A stretch of 64,000 nt of DNA, taken from Cordylochernes scorpioides. Lineage: Eukaryota > Arthropoda > Arachnida > Pseudoscorpiones > Chernetidae. This document shows, piece after piece, positions 45,130 through 56,105 of this stretch. Within the stretch, counting starts at the first letter, position 1. Every line of letters begins with the position of its first letter. A program made the translations under genes and the position numbers. The stretch spans positions 44,314,406-44,378,405 of the forward strand of contig CP092877.1 of assembly GCA_030710605.1 (NCBI GenBank). The letters run 5' to 3'. The notes under the pieces are model-generated. The model saw nothing but the letters and a program-made list of their open reading frames with translations. It did no database searches and was not told the origin of the DNA.

Positions 45130-45836
45130 CTAGCGGATGTACCCGGCTTCGCCCGAGGTTTTACCCGAGTAAAGGTTTGTCTAACGAACATTTGTTAAAA
45201 CAATTCATAAACTTATTAAAAGAAAGATATATTTTTTGATAATTTGAAACTCGTAAATTTTAATCTCTCGATAAAGTGAACATTTTTTCCCGGTCCCTGT
45301 GTGCCGTGTCATCCTGAATTTTGTCTTTCCTAATTTTCTACATCACAAAATCATCGTTTTATCTAGTGAACATATTTTCCCGGTCCCTGAAAAATACTCG
45401 ATAAGTTGAATAAAATCATGGTCGTTTATGGAAGATGGACGTAATTCCCGGAGGTCACCCGCGAGGCTTTTTTCTTGTCTACTTTGCACAGCTGTGTCAC
45501 CAACTCTGCCTCCGCGCGCCAGGACCTCTTGATCCCTCTGATTCGTCGGTGGGAACTTGGACTGTCCAACCAATTGGCCGGCGGCCGGACGGGGGGGGGG
45601 GGCAGACCTAAGCCTATCTCCGTCGCAAGGTGGCGCTGCTTGCGAGTTAAAGCTACAAATCTGCAAATAACTCTAAGCATATTAGAGATATTCAAGAAAT
45701 TATTTTTCGTAAACCTTTCCGAGGATACACCTAATAATATCCCAAAATTTCACGGCGATTGGAAGTATGGTTTTTGAATCCATAGAGGACACACACACAG
45801 ACAGACATTCAATTTTATATATGGTATATATATAGA
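45130..45836 (-). mobile_element. Helitron (non-autonomous), copy B
   Basis: 3' CTAG at 45133-45130 with the same hairpin; 5' end TC at 45836-45835 (plus GA) next to TATATATACC. Joins copy C directly without any base between. Contains a run of eleven or so G near 45590. Confidence 0.75.
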
Positions 45837-46674
45837 CTAGCGGATGTACCCGGCTTCGCCCGTGTTTTACCCGAGTAAAGGTTTGTCTAACGAATCTCTC
45901 GATAAAGTGAACATTTTTTCCCGGTCCCTTGAAAAATACTCGATAAGTTGAATAAAATCAATATTAATCGGTACCCGAGTAAAGGTCTGTCTAACGAACA
46001 TTTGTTAAAACAATTCTCTATAAACTTATAAAAAGAAATAGATATATTTTGATAATTTGAAACTGATAAAGTGATCATTTTTTCCCGGTCCCTGTGTGCC
46101 GTGTCATTCTGAATTTTGTCTTTCCTAATTTTCTACATTACAAAATCATCGTTTTATCTAGTGAACATTTTTTCCCGGTCCCTTGAAAAATACTCGATAA
46201 GGTTGAATAAATTCATGGTCGTTTATGGAAGATGGACGAAGTTCCCGGAGGTCATCTTGGGCAAGCTCCCGCGAGGCTTTTTTTCTTGTCTACTTGGCAT
46301 AGCTGTGTCACCAACTCTGCCCTGATTGGTCGGTGGGTACTTGGACTGTCGGCCGGCGGCCGGGCGAATCCATTCTCTCACGGGGTGGGGCAGACCCAAG
46401 GTCATCAGGAGCAGCAAACCTAAGCCTATCTCCGTCTCAATGGTGGCGCTGCTTGCGAGTTAAAGCTACAAATCTGCAAATAACTCTAAGGATATTAAAG
46501 ATATTCAAGATATTATTTTTCGTAAACCTTTCCGGGGATATGCCTAATAATATCCTAAATTTTCACGGCGATTGGATGTATGGTTTTTGAATCCATAGAG
46601 GACACACACACACACTCGGGCGTGCGGCCACGCTTTCGCGAGCTCCGCCGTTTTCGCTTCTGGCGTGTGTGTAG

Positions 46675-48328
46675 ATGGCGAAAAATATGCCAAATTTGAT
46701 ACTGGCGGGAAGCCTAGAAGCAGCTGAATACGTGCCCGAAAGGCCCAGCTTTAAACTTCAAACCGGTGATGAAATATCACCAAAAATCGGTCTCCAGAGA
46801 ATAAATTCTGAAGATCTTCAAGAAAAAGCTAAGCATGCAAATCCGCCGGCAGGCGACAAGCATGTAAATCCGGCCGCCGCGCGTGACGTCGCCGCGCCGC
46901 CGACTGCTGCCTCTTCCAGCGAGAATCCAGCCGACCCGGCCTCGCTCAACTGGGCCGACAGCGAGATGGCGGAGGTCGACGCCAACGAAGGTTACACCGT
47001 TGTGAAGAGCAAAAAACGGCGCCTCACTTCAACGCCGGAGCACGCCGCCAAGCAGCCTAGCAGGCCTGCTGAGAAGCCCAGCTCCCAGCAGCTGAAGCGG
47101 CCAACAGGGCCGAGAACAGTGCCGCCTAAGGAGATCAAGGCAACACGCGCGAACATCGCCGAAGCCAAGGCGAGGCAGAACACTACCAGCCACGAACACT
47201 ACGTCTTCGTGGAGCTGTGTCCTGACATCCCGGACTACTCCTACCTCAAGGCAATGAGCAGGCTATTCGTGGGGCTAAAAGGCATTACACAGTTCAATAG
47301 AATGAACGGACACTACCTCGTGGGCCTCGAGAGCAAGGACCTTGCGAACCGTCTGGTCGCGGACGGCCTGGAGATCGAGGGAACGACCCTCAAGGTCTTC
47401 CCCTTCCGCAAGAGGGCCGAGCGAATCGTCGTGGCCAACCTGCCCGGCTTTGTGGAGGACAGTACCATCGTGAACACTCTGAGCCGATTCGGGAAGGTCA
47501 CCTCCATCGCCCCCATCCTGGTCAAAATGGGGGAGTTCACCTTCACCGACGGCCGCCGGGAGGCGTTCATCCTGCTCCACGAGGGTGTAAGGCTGGAGAC
47601 GCTGCCCACCCGACTGACCATCCAGTCCAAGGGAGATACCCTGTCGGCCTTCCTCTCTTTTGGAATCAAGTGTTCCAAATGCGGTAAGCAGGGCCACCGC
47701 AGAGCCAACTGCCCAGCGCTCGCCAGGCAAGGGAACGGCAGCCCCAGGCAAGCAGCGTCTCCCACCGACGCAAGGCCTCCCCCTCCTCCTCCTCCTCAGC
47801 AGCCAAGGAAGCCGGCACCTGCGCCCGCAACACCGGCGTCCCCCGTCCAACCGGCCAAGACATCAACTGAGGCTCCAGTGACCCCCTCGGCGCCCCATCC
47901 TGCCGAGCCGAGGGATCTTGCCCAGCCCGCCCCTGTCGCCCCCCCTGCTCCTCTAGCTACCCCGCGGCCCCCTCGAGCCCGAGACCTTCCCGCTCGACAT
48001 TGAGATGTCGGAGGAGGAGCTGACCACAACTCCCTCCGCGTCTCCCCGGGGAAAACCCGCACTCTTCCAGCTGCTGGAGCACCTCAAGCAGTCCCCCAAC
48101 CTCTCCATCGACTGGGACGGGCTGCCCGGTATAGACCGCGAGGACGCACAGAAGCTACTCACCTCTAAAAGAAAAATGGAGAAGCGAGCGCCCTCGCTGT
48201 CAAAAGCACAGGTCGCCGCCCTCGACCAGGTGGCCGAAACCATCAAGGCCTCGATCCCAGACTCCAACCACACCATCCGCAAGACCCTCCAGAAGACCAA
48301 GGGGGTGCTTAAGGGACGGCAACAATGA
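46675..48328 (+). pseudogene. LINE ORF1: RRM-like plus CCHC RNA-binding protein
   Basis: ATG at 46675 (MAKNMPNLILAGSLE). N-terminal low-complexity region; two RRM-like segments (EHYVFVELCPDIPDYSYLK and ERIVVANLPGFVEDSTIVN) as in Tx1/L1 ORF1; one knuckle KCSKCGKQGHRRANC at about residue 335; then a Pro/Ala-rich tail. The frame stops at 48003, but the neighbouring frame carries an acidic, coding-looking continuation (MSEEELTTTPSASP ... LKGRQQ) ending at 48328, so a single indel lies in the proline-rich stretch around 47850-47990. Its stop overlaps the ORF2 start as ATGA. Confidence 0.85.
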
Positions 48329-51300
48329 GCTACCGTCTCGCCAGCATCAACGCGCAAGGGCTCGCCACTCGGGGGAGGAGCCTTGCCCTTTGTCATCTCC
48401 TCAGGCAACATCACGTGGACATCGCGTTTGTCCAGGAGACAAACGCATTTCATCTCGGCAGCGGCCAAGACCTCTGCCTCGGCTACAGCGCTGTTATATT
48501 GGCCCATCCCGTAGCCATCTCGAGATCCGGACTCGCCTGCGTCTTCGGACCAGGCGTCGCCGTGCTACGACAGCGTGTCCTGTGGCCGGGCCACATTGCC
48601 TTGGCCGTCATCGATGTCCACGGCGAGGAGATGACCATCATCAACGCCCATCTGGCACACGACCCCCGCGAGCGGCTAGAGCAATTGGAGCTCCTGACGG
48701 CAACAGCGATCCGGGAGAGGGCCTGGATCCTCGGGGATCTCAACATCAGGGGGCCTTCGTCGTCCTCCGCGGATGCCCTCGCCGCTCTTCTGGATCTGGC
48801 TGCGCTGGTGGACGTAGCCACCCAGATTGACGCCGCCCACCTGCCCACCAGAGTCGCTAGCCGCGGCGACCAAATTGAGAGAAGCCGCCTGGACCGGATC
48901 CTCGTCCCTGCAGGAGTCCTGGATCGCGTCACCACCTACGCGACCAGCCACTACCACCTCTCTGACCACCGCCTCGTGCTGCTCCAGGTGGGCTCGCCCG
49001 CCGTCTCCCCTCACCAGCCTCGCTTGGCCGCGATGCTCCGCTCGGGCCTTGCCCTAGAACACCTGGCTGGCTACATCCGGGAGTTGGAGGAAGACCTTGC
49101 GCACGACGACGATGACGGGATCCTGTGGTGGGGACAGGTGGACCACCATCAAGGCGGGGCTGTTAGCGGAGGCCAGATCCCTTCACGACCCGCGCCACGC
49201 TGCCAGCGACGGCTACGTCGTCAGAGCAAGAAGATACATCGCGGCGCAGCTCGAGGCCTCCTCCATCCGGGCCGACTACCCGTCGCTGCCGGACCTGGCG
49301 CGCGCGATCCATCTTCGACGCCCGGTCAGCGTCATCAGGGACGACGACGACAACGTCATCGAGGGCCCCGAGCTTCGGAGGAAGGCGTACGCGATCTTCC
49401 AGCCCCGCTTCGCCCGTCCCACCAGCGACCCAGCTGCGGGAGCCGCCTTCATCGGCAACAGCATGATCATCCCCATCAGCGCGCTGGGCGAGGAAGACCC
49501 CCTCCACCGGCCCGAAATCTGCCCCAGCGAGATTGCCGCCGCCAACCGCCACCTCCCTCGCGGAAAGGCCCCCGGCTGGGACGGCTTACCATGCGAACTC
49601 CTCGCCGCCTTCGAGGACTTCTTCGCCGAAGCTCTGGCCCGAGTCTTCGCGGCTTCACGGCTCCGCGGAGCCCTGCCTCCGTCGACGCGGCGCAGCTCCA
49701 TCTGCCTGGTGCCCAAGGCCCGCGGCGGTCGCGGCCTTGAGGGATACAGGCCCATCGCACTGCCCTCGGTCGACTACAGGGTGCTGGCTGCCATTCTCCA
49801 CCGGCGCCTCAAGCCCCACCTACGAGCCCTGGTACCAGACTGCCAGACGTACGCCGTCCCCGGGAGATCCCCGTCCTGGAACATCGCCAAGGTGACGGAT
49901 GCTGTTGAGGAGGCAACCGCCATGGGCTCGCCGCTGGCCGTCATGGGCATCGACTTGGAGTCCGCCTTCGATTCCCTGGACCGCGGCTTCCTGGAGTCCC
50001 TGATGACGTCCCTCCGCCTCCCGCCGGCCTTCATGGGCTGGATTAACATCTTGTACGCCGGGGCGGACGCAACGATCCGGGCTGGAGGCTTTCACACCAC
50101 CGCCTTCCCCCTCCTCAACGGCCTAAGGCAGGGCTGCGCCGTGAGTGCCGCCCTCTTTAGCATCGCTACGGGGTCGCTGCTACGTCGCCTGGAGTTTACC
50201 CTCGGCGTGGGCAACGTCATCGCCTACGCCGACGACATCGTCCCTCCTTTTCCATCGCGACGAAGAATTCGAGCGGGTGGCGACCGTCCTCGAAGACTTC
50301 AAGCGGGCCTCCGGTATCGCCGTCAACCTCGGGAAGAGCGCGGGCCTTTGGTGCGGAGCCTGGCGCAACCGCGGCGACTCCCCTCTCGGCGCCTCCTGGT
50401 CGACCACCTCCATCAGGGTCCTCGGGCTCGACATCGCCCCCAGAAGCTCCGTAGCCCATCAGGAGCAGCATCTTCTCGCCCTCCTGGAGTCCGCCTGCCG
50501 CAGATGGACGCCCTTCACCCGCGGCCTATCCCTCGTCGGACGAGCTAGAGCGGCGAACTCGCTGGTGGGCTCCACCATCCAGCATCACCTGCACGGGTAC
50601 CTGCCATCACCCCCCGACCATCGCCAAACTGCAGGCCAGACTTGCGAGGTTCGTCTGGGGGCCCGAGCACACGGCGTGGCTTCCCGCCGCCGTCATGGCG
50701 AGGCCCGTAGCCATCGGAGGCCTCGGCCTCCTCGACCTGGCAACCCAACTCCAGCTCGCCTGCCTCAAGGGTGTGCAGGTCGCGCTCCGCGGAGGCAGGA
50801 ACGGCTTCGACTGGCTGGTCGCCAGCGGCAGCGAGGCCTGGATCCGCCCTCCACCAGACGGCACGCGTCTCCAGCCCCGCCGTCTCCGGTTGCTGAAGCT
50901 GTGGGAGGAGGCCTCCAAGATCCTGAGCCTCAATCACCGGGCGGTCCCCGCATCTCTGCTGCTGGACATCCCAATCATCGGTGGCTGCCGGTTCCTTCGC
51001 CCTCCCGACCTCCTGGCCCCTGCCCGCTGGCGCGGAGCCCGAGTCCGGGACCTTCTCGCGGAGGACCACCTCACCGCCCGACCTACGCGCTCGGCCCTGG
51101 CTGACGCCGCGGCCCTGGGCGCCTTCTGTCGGAGGCTGACCTCCGAAAACGCCGTGGGCTTCAGGGCGGAGTCCACGCCTTCATCTAGCTCCCTAGCTGC
51201 GGCCGTGGTGCTGCGGGGGACCGGCTACGCCGTTCCTCAACGGCCTCACGACCCGCTCGGCCCGACGGGCCCTGGATCGCCCGTGCCTCGCCGCCACGCC

Positions 51301-51769
51301 CATCTCAAGGTTCACCTCGAGATGGTCGCCCACCATCGGTCCACTTCCATCTAGGATCGACTGGGCCTCGCTGCGGCGCTGCGCCTTCTCGGGCCACGAG
51401 GCCGACGCGGCCCTCAAGTTGGCCTTCCACGCCCTGCCCCATCCGGCCCATCCTACCTCGGTCGGCCCCTCCTGTCCTGCCTGCGGGTCCATCGACCGCT
51501 CCCTCAGCCACCGTTACTGGTGCTGTCCCTCCATCAGGCCTCTCATTAGAGAGGCCTTCAACATCATAGGGCGACCCCCTGACCTGCAGGCTTGGATCTT
51601 CGGCGGGTCCGGCCTTGAGGACGACGCCATTTCCATCCTGGCGTCGGCAAAGTTGCGAATTTATCGCTACTTTGTCCAGGTTGGGCTCGGAGAAGCGGTG
51701 GAGGACCCTCTCATCGCCTGGTCCAGGACCCTCCAGCGCCGAGGTCTCCTTCCTTCATCCCCCTTGTAA
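48325..51769 (+). pseudogene. LINE ORF2: AP-like endonuclease, reverse transcriptase, Cys motif
   Basis: Start at 48325 overlapping the ORF1 stop. Endonuclease (48325-49130): SINAQGLATRGRSLAL, FVQETN, ILGDLNIRG, SRLDRILVP, HLSDHRLV (catalytic E, D, N, H). After a frameshift near 49130: RT with RGKAPGWDGLPCELL, LEGYRPIALPSVDYRVLAA, QTYAVPGRSPSWNI, GIDLESAFDSLDRGFL, LNGLRQGCAVSAALF and YADDIV (49097-50260). Shifts near 50240, 50600 and 51200; C-terminus CPACGSIDRSLSHRYWCC (51419-51769), stop 51767-51769. PGxDGLP, YRPIAL.xxDYR and the CCHC-like end point to the L1/Tx1 group. Confidence 0.88.
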
Positions 51770-51947
51770 ATTTGTATCATATATGTATATATTTAATTCT
51801 TCATGTAATATATTTCTTTTCTTCTCCTTCTCTCTCTCGTTGCTAAAATGATGTAAAATTGTCTAGAAGACAATAAATAATTTTTAATTGTCAAATTGTC
51901 ACACACACACACACACACAGACAGACATTCAATTTTATATATATAGA

Positions 51948-52286
51948 TATATAGATTTTGTTACTCTGTTAACTTCCCTTCGTTGCTTATCTTTTGTTTA
52001 TCTTTCATAGTTTGTTCTTGCCTTAAATAAATTGCTGTCTCATTCTGAAGTTTATCTTCCCTAATTTTCCACGTGGCACTATATATATAGTACAAGTATG
52101 TATATACTTATGTGTATGTACTACAAATATATATATTAAAAACAAAGAAGGCATTTCCTGACCACGAGCACATGTGCTTTTTAGATGACAGAGCGCCATC
52201 TAGTGGAGCAAAAATAAACTAAACGTTTATTTAGCTTGTTCCGTGATATTTGGCCAACCCAATTTCTTGATAAATCAGAAAAGCCA
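51948..52286. other. AT-rich and hammerhead-family flank
   Basis: 51948-52140 is AT-rich. 52145-52286 reads on the minus strand as the downstream part of the hammerhead-bearing repeat (tggccaaatatcacgg ... tagatggcgctctgtcatc ... gaaatgccttctttg), laid out like 16072-16222. Confidence 0.5.
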
Positions 52287-52328
52287 TCCACGAACGCGTT
52301 TCGCGCTGTTGGCGCTCGTCAGCGTGGA
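52287..52328 (-). ncRNA. Type I hammerhead ribozyme motif, intact core
   Basis: Minus-strand order: stem I TCCACG (52328-52323); CTGACGA (52322-52316); stem II GCGC-CAACA-GCGC (52315-52303); GAAA (52302-52299); CGCG (52298-52295); TT (52294-52293); stem I partner CGTGGA (52292-52287). This matches the hammerhead consensus CUGANGA...GAAA...UH with a 6-bp stem I and 4-bp stem II. Stem III is minimal, and ACGCGU is self-complementary, as in dimer-active hammerheads of Penelope-like elements and satellites. Self-cleavage itself is inference. Confidence 0.8.
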
Positions 52329-53198
52329 GTAGGCTGTAACCACTGCGACCAAAAAGATTTTTGGTCCCAGAGGCTTCTTGAGAAATGGGTATTTAAGGCT
52401 AAATTTGAGTAAATACGCTTAACACATGAAAAAACAATAGAAAAAAAATATATATGTACTACAAGAGAACCTATCGTAAAAGAAACCTGTGATAAGTGTT
52501 TATATGGCTCCTGTCATATGTCTACTTAATATTTATACTAGAGCTTGTTTTAAGAGAAAACCTGTTTTATCCAAGTATTTTGTTTCTATTTCTTATGAGT
52601 GGCCGTTTAAGACAGGTATCACTATAATTTTATATCCAGAAAATGTATCGAATTTACACATTAGCATTTAAATGTTTTATTAAGTACTCATGAAGAACAC
52701 GGCGCCACATTTCAAAAACAATTTCATAAAATGTTTCAAAACTGAATTATATTCCTGTTGATGAGGTTACTGTAGAATGACGTAGTGTGACGTAGTACTA
52801 GGCAGATTAGAAGAATCTCAGAGCGCTTGCAGCCTATGTGGCAACTGACATTGGGAAAACCGTCTCAGATAAAAGTTATCAAGAACAGAGAATTTTGACC
52901 GAGGAGATTAAGCAACAAATGGAAAGATATATGCAACTATGTATACATAGTTGCATAACGTCATAGCTAAATTTTTAAAAACCTCTTCGCTAGTGCTTAT
53001 ATTTCATAATACTAACGATTGTGGTACGTCTGGTTGTTTGGCTCTGAGTACTGTAGCCACAGATAAACTCTCGTCTGGTAAGGTTTAAATATATACTTTA
53101 GTGACCACTGCAGACATAGATACTATGGTGAGACATGAGGGATAAAAGAACTGAAAAGTTCACTGCTTGTATACGTACTTCTAAAGGTGTATAGTTTA
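52329..53198. other. No recognised gene
   Basis: Includes a perfect palindrome gcaactatgtatacatagttgc at about 52932-52953, and around 52815-52960 a short frame (SLRALAAYVATDIGKTV...) that I cannot assign. Confidence 0.35.
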
Positions 53199-53206
53199 CT
53201 CTAGGC

Positions 53207-53412
53207 CAGGGGTCGGCAAACTGCGGCTCGCGAGCCCATATGCGGCTCTTTGGATGTGAAGCTGCAGCTCTTTATATAGTTCCATACGCAAATATTATTT
53301 ATGCGAGTACTATTTATTGTTGGCAAGAAAAAATGTTCTGCCTCTTTAAAACTTTGAAATTTTGTAAATTGTAATTTTTGACTCTTCCGACTTAAAGGTT
53401 TGCCGACCCCTG
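53207..53412. mobile_element. hAT-type MITE
   Basis: Ends CAGGGGTCGGCAAACT and, inverted, CAGGGGTCGGCAAACC, classic hAT terminal repeats. 8-bp flanks CTCTAGGC (53199-53206) and CTCTAGAT (53413-53420) match at six positions, fitting an aged target duplication. Confidence 0.88.
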
Positions 53413-53588
53413 CTCTAGATAACATATATACCATGAGCATCCTATTATAATTAAAGACGTGAATTTTCATTTGTGTAAAATATTAGTTTATTGCTTAAAA
53501 ACGAAAAAGGGAGTTTTCGGAGAATCACCTTAATCGAAGCCATTGAAATAGAATTAATTATATAAACTATTAGTTGAGTTTTATATAC

Positions 53589-53806
53589 ACTCGTGGAAAC
53601 AAAGCTTAAGGAAGTTGTACCTTTTAGCATGTATATATTGGTATTCAAACAATAACTCTGAAAGATATTTGATACACAGTGATCTTTATTGAAGACACAC
53701 GAAGTAACCAAGTGTGAACAAAATTGCCCCTCTTTCCTTAAAAAATAAAAAAAAGACGACCGGTGACAAAAATATGAAACTTGATTAAGCTTTTTCCATG
53801 AGTGCA
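53589..53806. mobile_element. Tc1/mariner-like MITE
   Basis: Ends CACTCGTGGAAACAAAGCTTAA and inverted CACTCATGGAAAAAGCTTAA. A diverged copy of the inner sequence lies at 55806-55985 (aagttgtaccttttagcat, gacctttattgaagacacacgaa). Confidence 0.65.
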
Positions 53807-53838
53807 TATTAATCTATAAATTGTAAGATAGGCAAATA

Positions 53839-54013
53839 CAGTAGAATCTCCCTTTAGCGGACATCCTGCTAGCAGACACCTCTCCACAAAGGAGAGTTTT
53901 TATTAGCAAAATTACCATTTTTATAATTTAGCAACTCTCCGGTAAGAGGACACCTCTCCCTAAAGGACACTTTGGATCTGAAATTAGGTGTCTTTTACAG
54001 GGAGGTTCTACTG
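53839..54013. mobile_element. pogo/Tigger-like MITE
   Basis: CAGTAGAATCTCCCT at the left, AGGGAGGTTCTACTG at the right, TA on both sides; same family as 18398-18576. Confidence 0.8.
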
Positions 54014-54289
54014 TATATGGAAGCTCACCGGTAAGTGGTTGACTTTCCTTGATATATTATATGAAAATGGACTGGTCAAATATTCTAGAATACGCTAAAT
54101 CGATGTTTAGTTGATTTTTGTTCCTCTAGATGTCGCTCTGCTATCTAATATGCTCATATGATCGGTCAGGATATGCATATTTGATTTAATTATTGTTCTC
54201 AAATATGATGAAATCTCAGAATTGTTCATTACGTTGCATTTCATTGTTTGATGTAATTCCAAACCCTTGGTCAAATATTGATATAATGG

Positions 54290-54980
54290 AACCAAAGCTG
54301 GTGTTGTGGCTTTTTCCCGACCTGAATATGCTTGTTTGCGGAGACGGTCAATAGATGATGCTTATATATATATGTGAAAAAATAGGACAAATGTGATATT
54401 GTACTGGGATAAGGTGCATAAATTAAGAAAAAGGCATCTCCTTATCGTGCAACTGAAAATTGCTGATGGCTTGCGCCATCTATCGGAATAAATATGATTC
54501 AAGAATGGGTATTTGGCCAATTCTGGAATAATTAGAAATCAACGAGAATAGTTGATATTTATTCCGATAGATGGCGCAAGCCATCAGCAACTTTCAGTTG
54601 CACGATAAGGAGATGCCTTTGTTTTAGCGTCTATTTTGATAGGAGAGAGAGGCGTCCTCTATTCTTATAGATCAATTTTCTTCCTGCAAAATATCAAAAC
54701 TTTATTATGGTTTCTGAAATTAATTGGTTTAAAATTTATAAAGGAAAGAGACGGAAAATAAACAGAACGATGCATGGACAGTCATAGTTGTTTCGAGGCT
54801 GAAGTTTTCGGGCAAGAGGTGAAGACGATTCTCAGCAGCTCTGTTTCTCAAATATTCACAATGCATCGTTCTGTTTATTTTCCGTCTCTTTCTTTATAAA
54901 TTTTAAACCAATTAATTTCAGAAAACATAATAAAGTTTTGATATTTTGCAGTAAGGAAATTTACCTATAAAAATATTTAA
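54290..54980. repeat. Large foldback element with a nested foldback MITE
   Basis: 54660-54776 is inverted at 54860-54975 (cagaacgatgcat... / ...gttttgatattttgca), a hairpin with arms over 110 bp. Its outer region matches 44080-44375. Nested inside at 54376-54623 is the 'aggcatctccttatcg' element: arms 54425-54490 and 54556-54620 inverted, with a central ggtatttggccaattctggaataatt shared with 16100-16125. Confidence 0.75.
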
Positions 54981-55348
54981 TGTATCCAAGTCAAGGATAC
55001 ATCAACCATTTAACACATTTTCCAAACCAATATCTTGATTATCGAACAGAAAGAACTTAGACACCGCCGTCTTCTTACGTAATACCAATCAGTAGATTAT
55101 TGGCGCAGACGTCCTTCAGCAAGTTCATTACAGCGCCCCCTTGTGACACGCGATACCAAACGATAGCCTTCATGGCTATCATTAACGGATTTGGTAAAGG
55201 TCAGATTCTTTGGAAATGATACACAATACGATTGTGTTGCTTCAAAAAAGATTAAAGACTTTCTATCAGTAATGGCGACATATGAGAAAAGATTTGCAAG
55301 ACGCCTTTTATCTATTTGGGGTTAGAAGAAAGTTTTCTTGTCACTTAC

Positions 55349-55805
55349 TGAGCGTGGTACAGCCATGATAATCATAGAAGGTAGTGACTGCTTGTACTGT
55401 AAGTACATAGCATATCTACACATGTAGTACCAGGCCATGACAATCATAGTTGGTAGAGATCTGTGGCTTCCTGTACTGTGAGTATACAGCATGTCTAACA
55501 TATAGTGCCAGGCCATGACAATCATGGTTAGTAGAGAGTTGTGGCCTCCTGTACTGTAAGTACACCCAAATATGTCTACACTTGAAGTACTAGGCTATGA
55601 CAATCATGGTGGGTACAGAGTTGTGGTTTCCTGTACTGTAAGTACATCACATGTCTACACATGTAGTATTAGACCATGATAATCATGGTGAGTTGAGAGT
55701 TGTGGCTTCCTGTACTATAAATACACCATATGTCTACACATGTAGTACTAGGCCATGATAATAATGGTAGGTAAAGAGTTGTGATTGCCTGTATTGTAAG
55801 TACAC
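55349..55805 (+). repeat. Tandem repeat of about 79 bp, six units, related to SINE 3' module
   Basis: Units start near 55362, 55434, 55512, 55594, 55673 and 55752 at 'ggccatgataatcatggt'; each continues gtgg.ttcctgtactgtaagtacac.atatgtctacacatgtagtac. The same order (ggccatgataatcatggtggg ... ctgtaagtgcaccacatgtctacaca) forms the 3' body of the SINE at 13492-13800. Confidence 0.85.
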
Positions 55806-56105
55806 CATTTACACTTTTGAACAAAATTTAAGAAAGTTGTACCTTTTAGCATATATGTCGGGATTTAGACAATGATTCTGAAAGATATTACAGTGACCTT
55901 TATTGAAGACACACGAAATAACCAAGTGTGAACAAAATTGCCTGTCTCCTTTAAAAAATAGACAACTGGCGACATCAAAGACTTTCCTCTTCCTTAAATT
56001 GTGTCCATGACTATCTACTTATATATTTGCCATATTCTGTCTGTTTGTCTGAAGCTCACGGATAGAATGCGCGCCCATTGGCTGCCAGCAAACACGTGAC
56101 CTCCC
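55806..56105. other. Diverged mariner-like remnant and possible Helitron 5' end
   Basis: 55806-55985 is a worn copy of the 53589 MITE. 56030-56060 (tattctgtctgtttgtctgaag) resembles the TGTCTGTCTGT block at the 5' end of the Helitrons, which would make the satellite internal to a Helitron. Confidence 0.35.

Larger units (their letters stand above)
46616..51900 (+). mobile_element. Tx1/L1-like LINE inserted in a (CA)n microsatellite
   Basis: Nearly full-length: short 5' UTR (about 60 bp), ORF1, ORF2 with endonuclease and RT, and a short AT-rich 3' UTR ending aattgtcaaattgtc. Both borders are (AC)n, so the target was the CA tract of Helitron copy C. The element is strikingly GC-rich compared with all its surroundings. 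Frame damage in ORF1 (one shift) and ORF2 (about four) makes it inactive. Confidence 0.9.
45837..51947 (-). mobile_element. Helitron (non-autonomous), copy C, split by a LINE
   Basis: 3' CTAG at 45840-45837 with hairpin; 5' TC at 51947-51946 followed by TATATATATAAAATTGAATG. The Helitron's (CA)n tract, present in copies A and B as acacacagacagacattc, is interrupted here by the LINE at 46616-51900. Confidence 0.75.

Noticed and set aside
47275-47850. 191-codon minus-strand frame
   Set aside because: Antisense shadow of the GC-rich LINE ORF1; long frames on the other strand are expected there.
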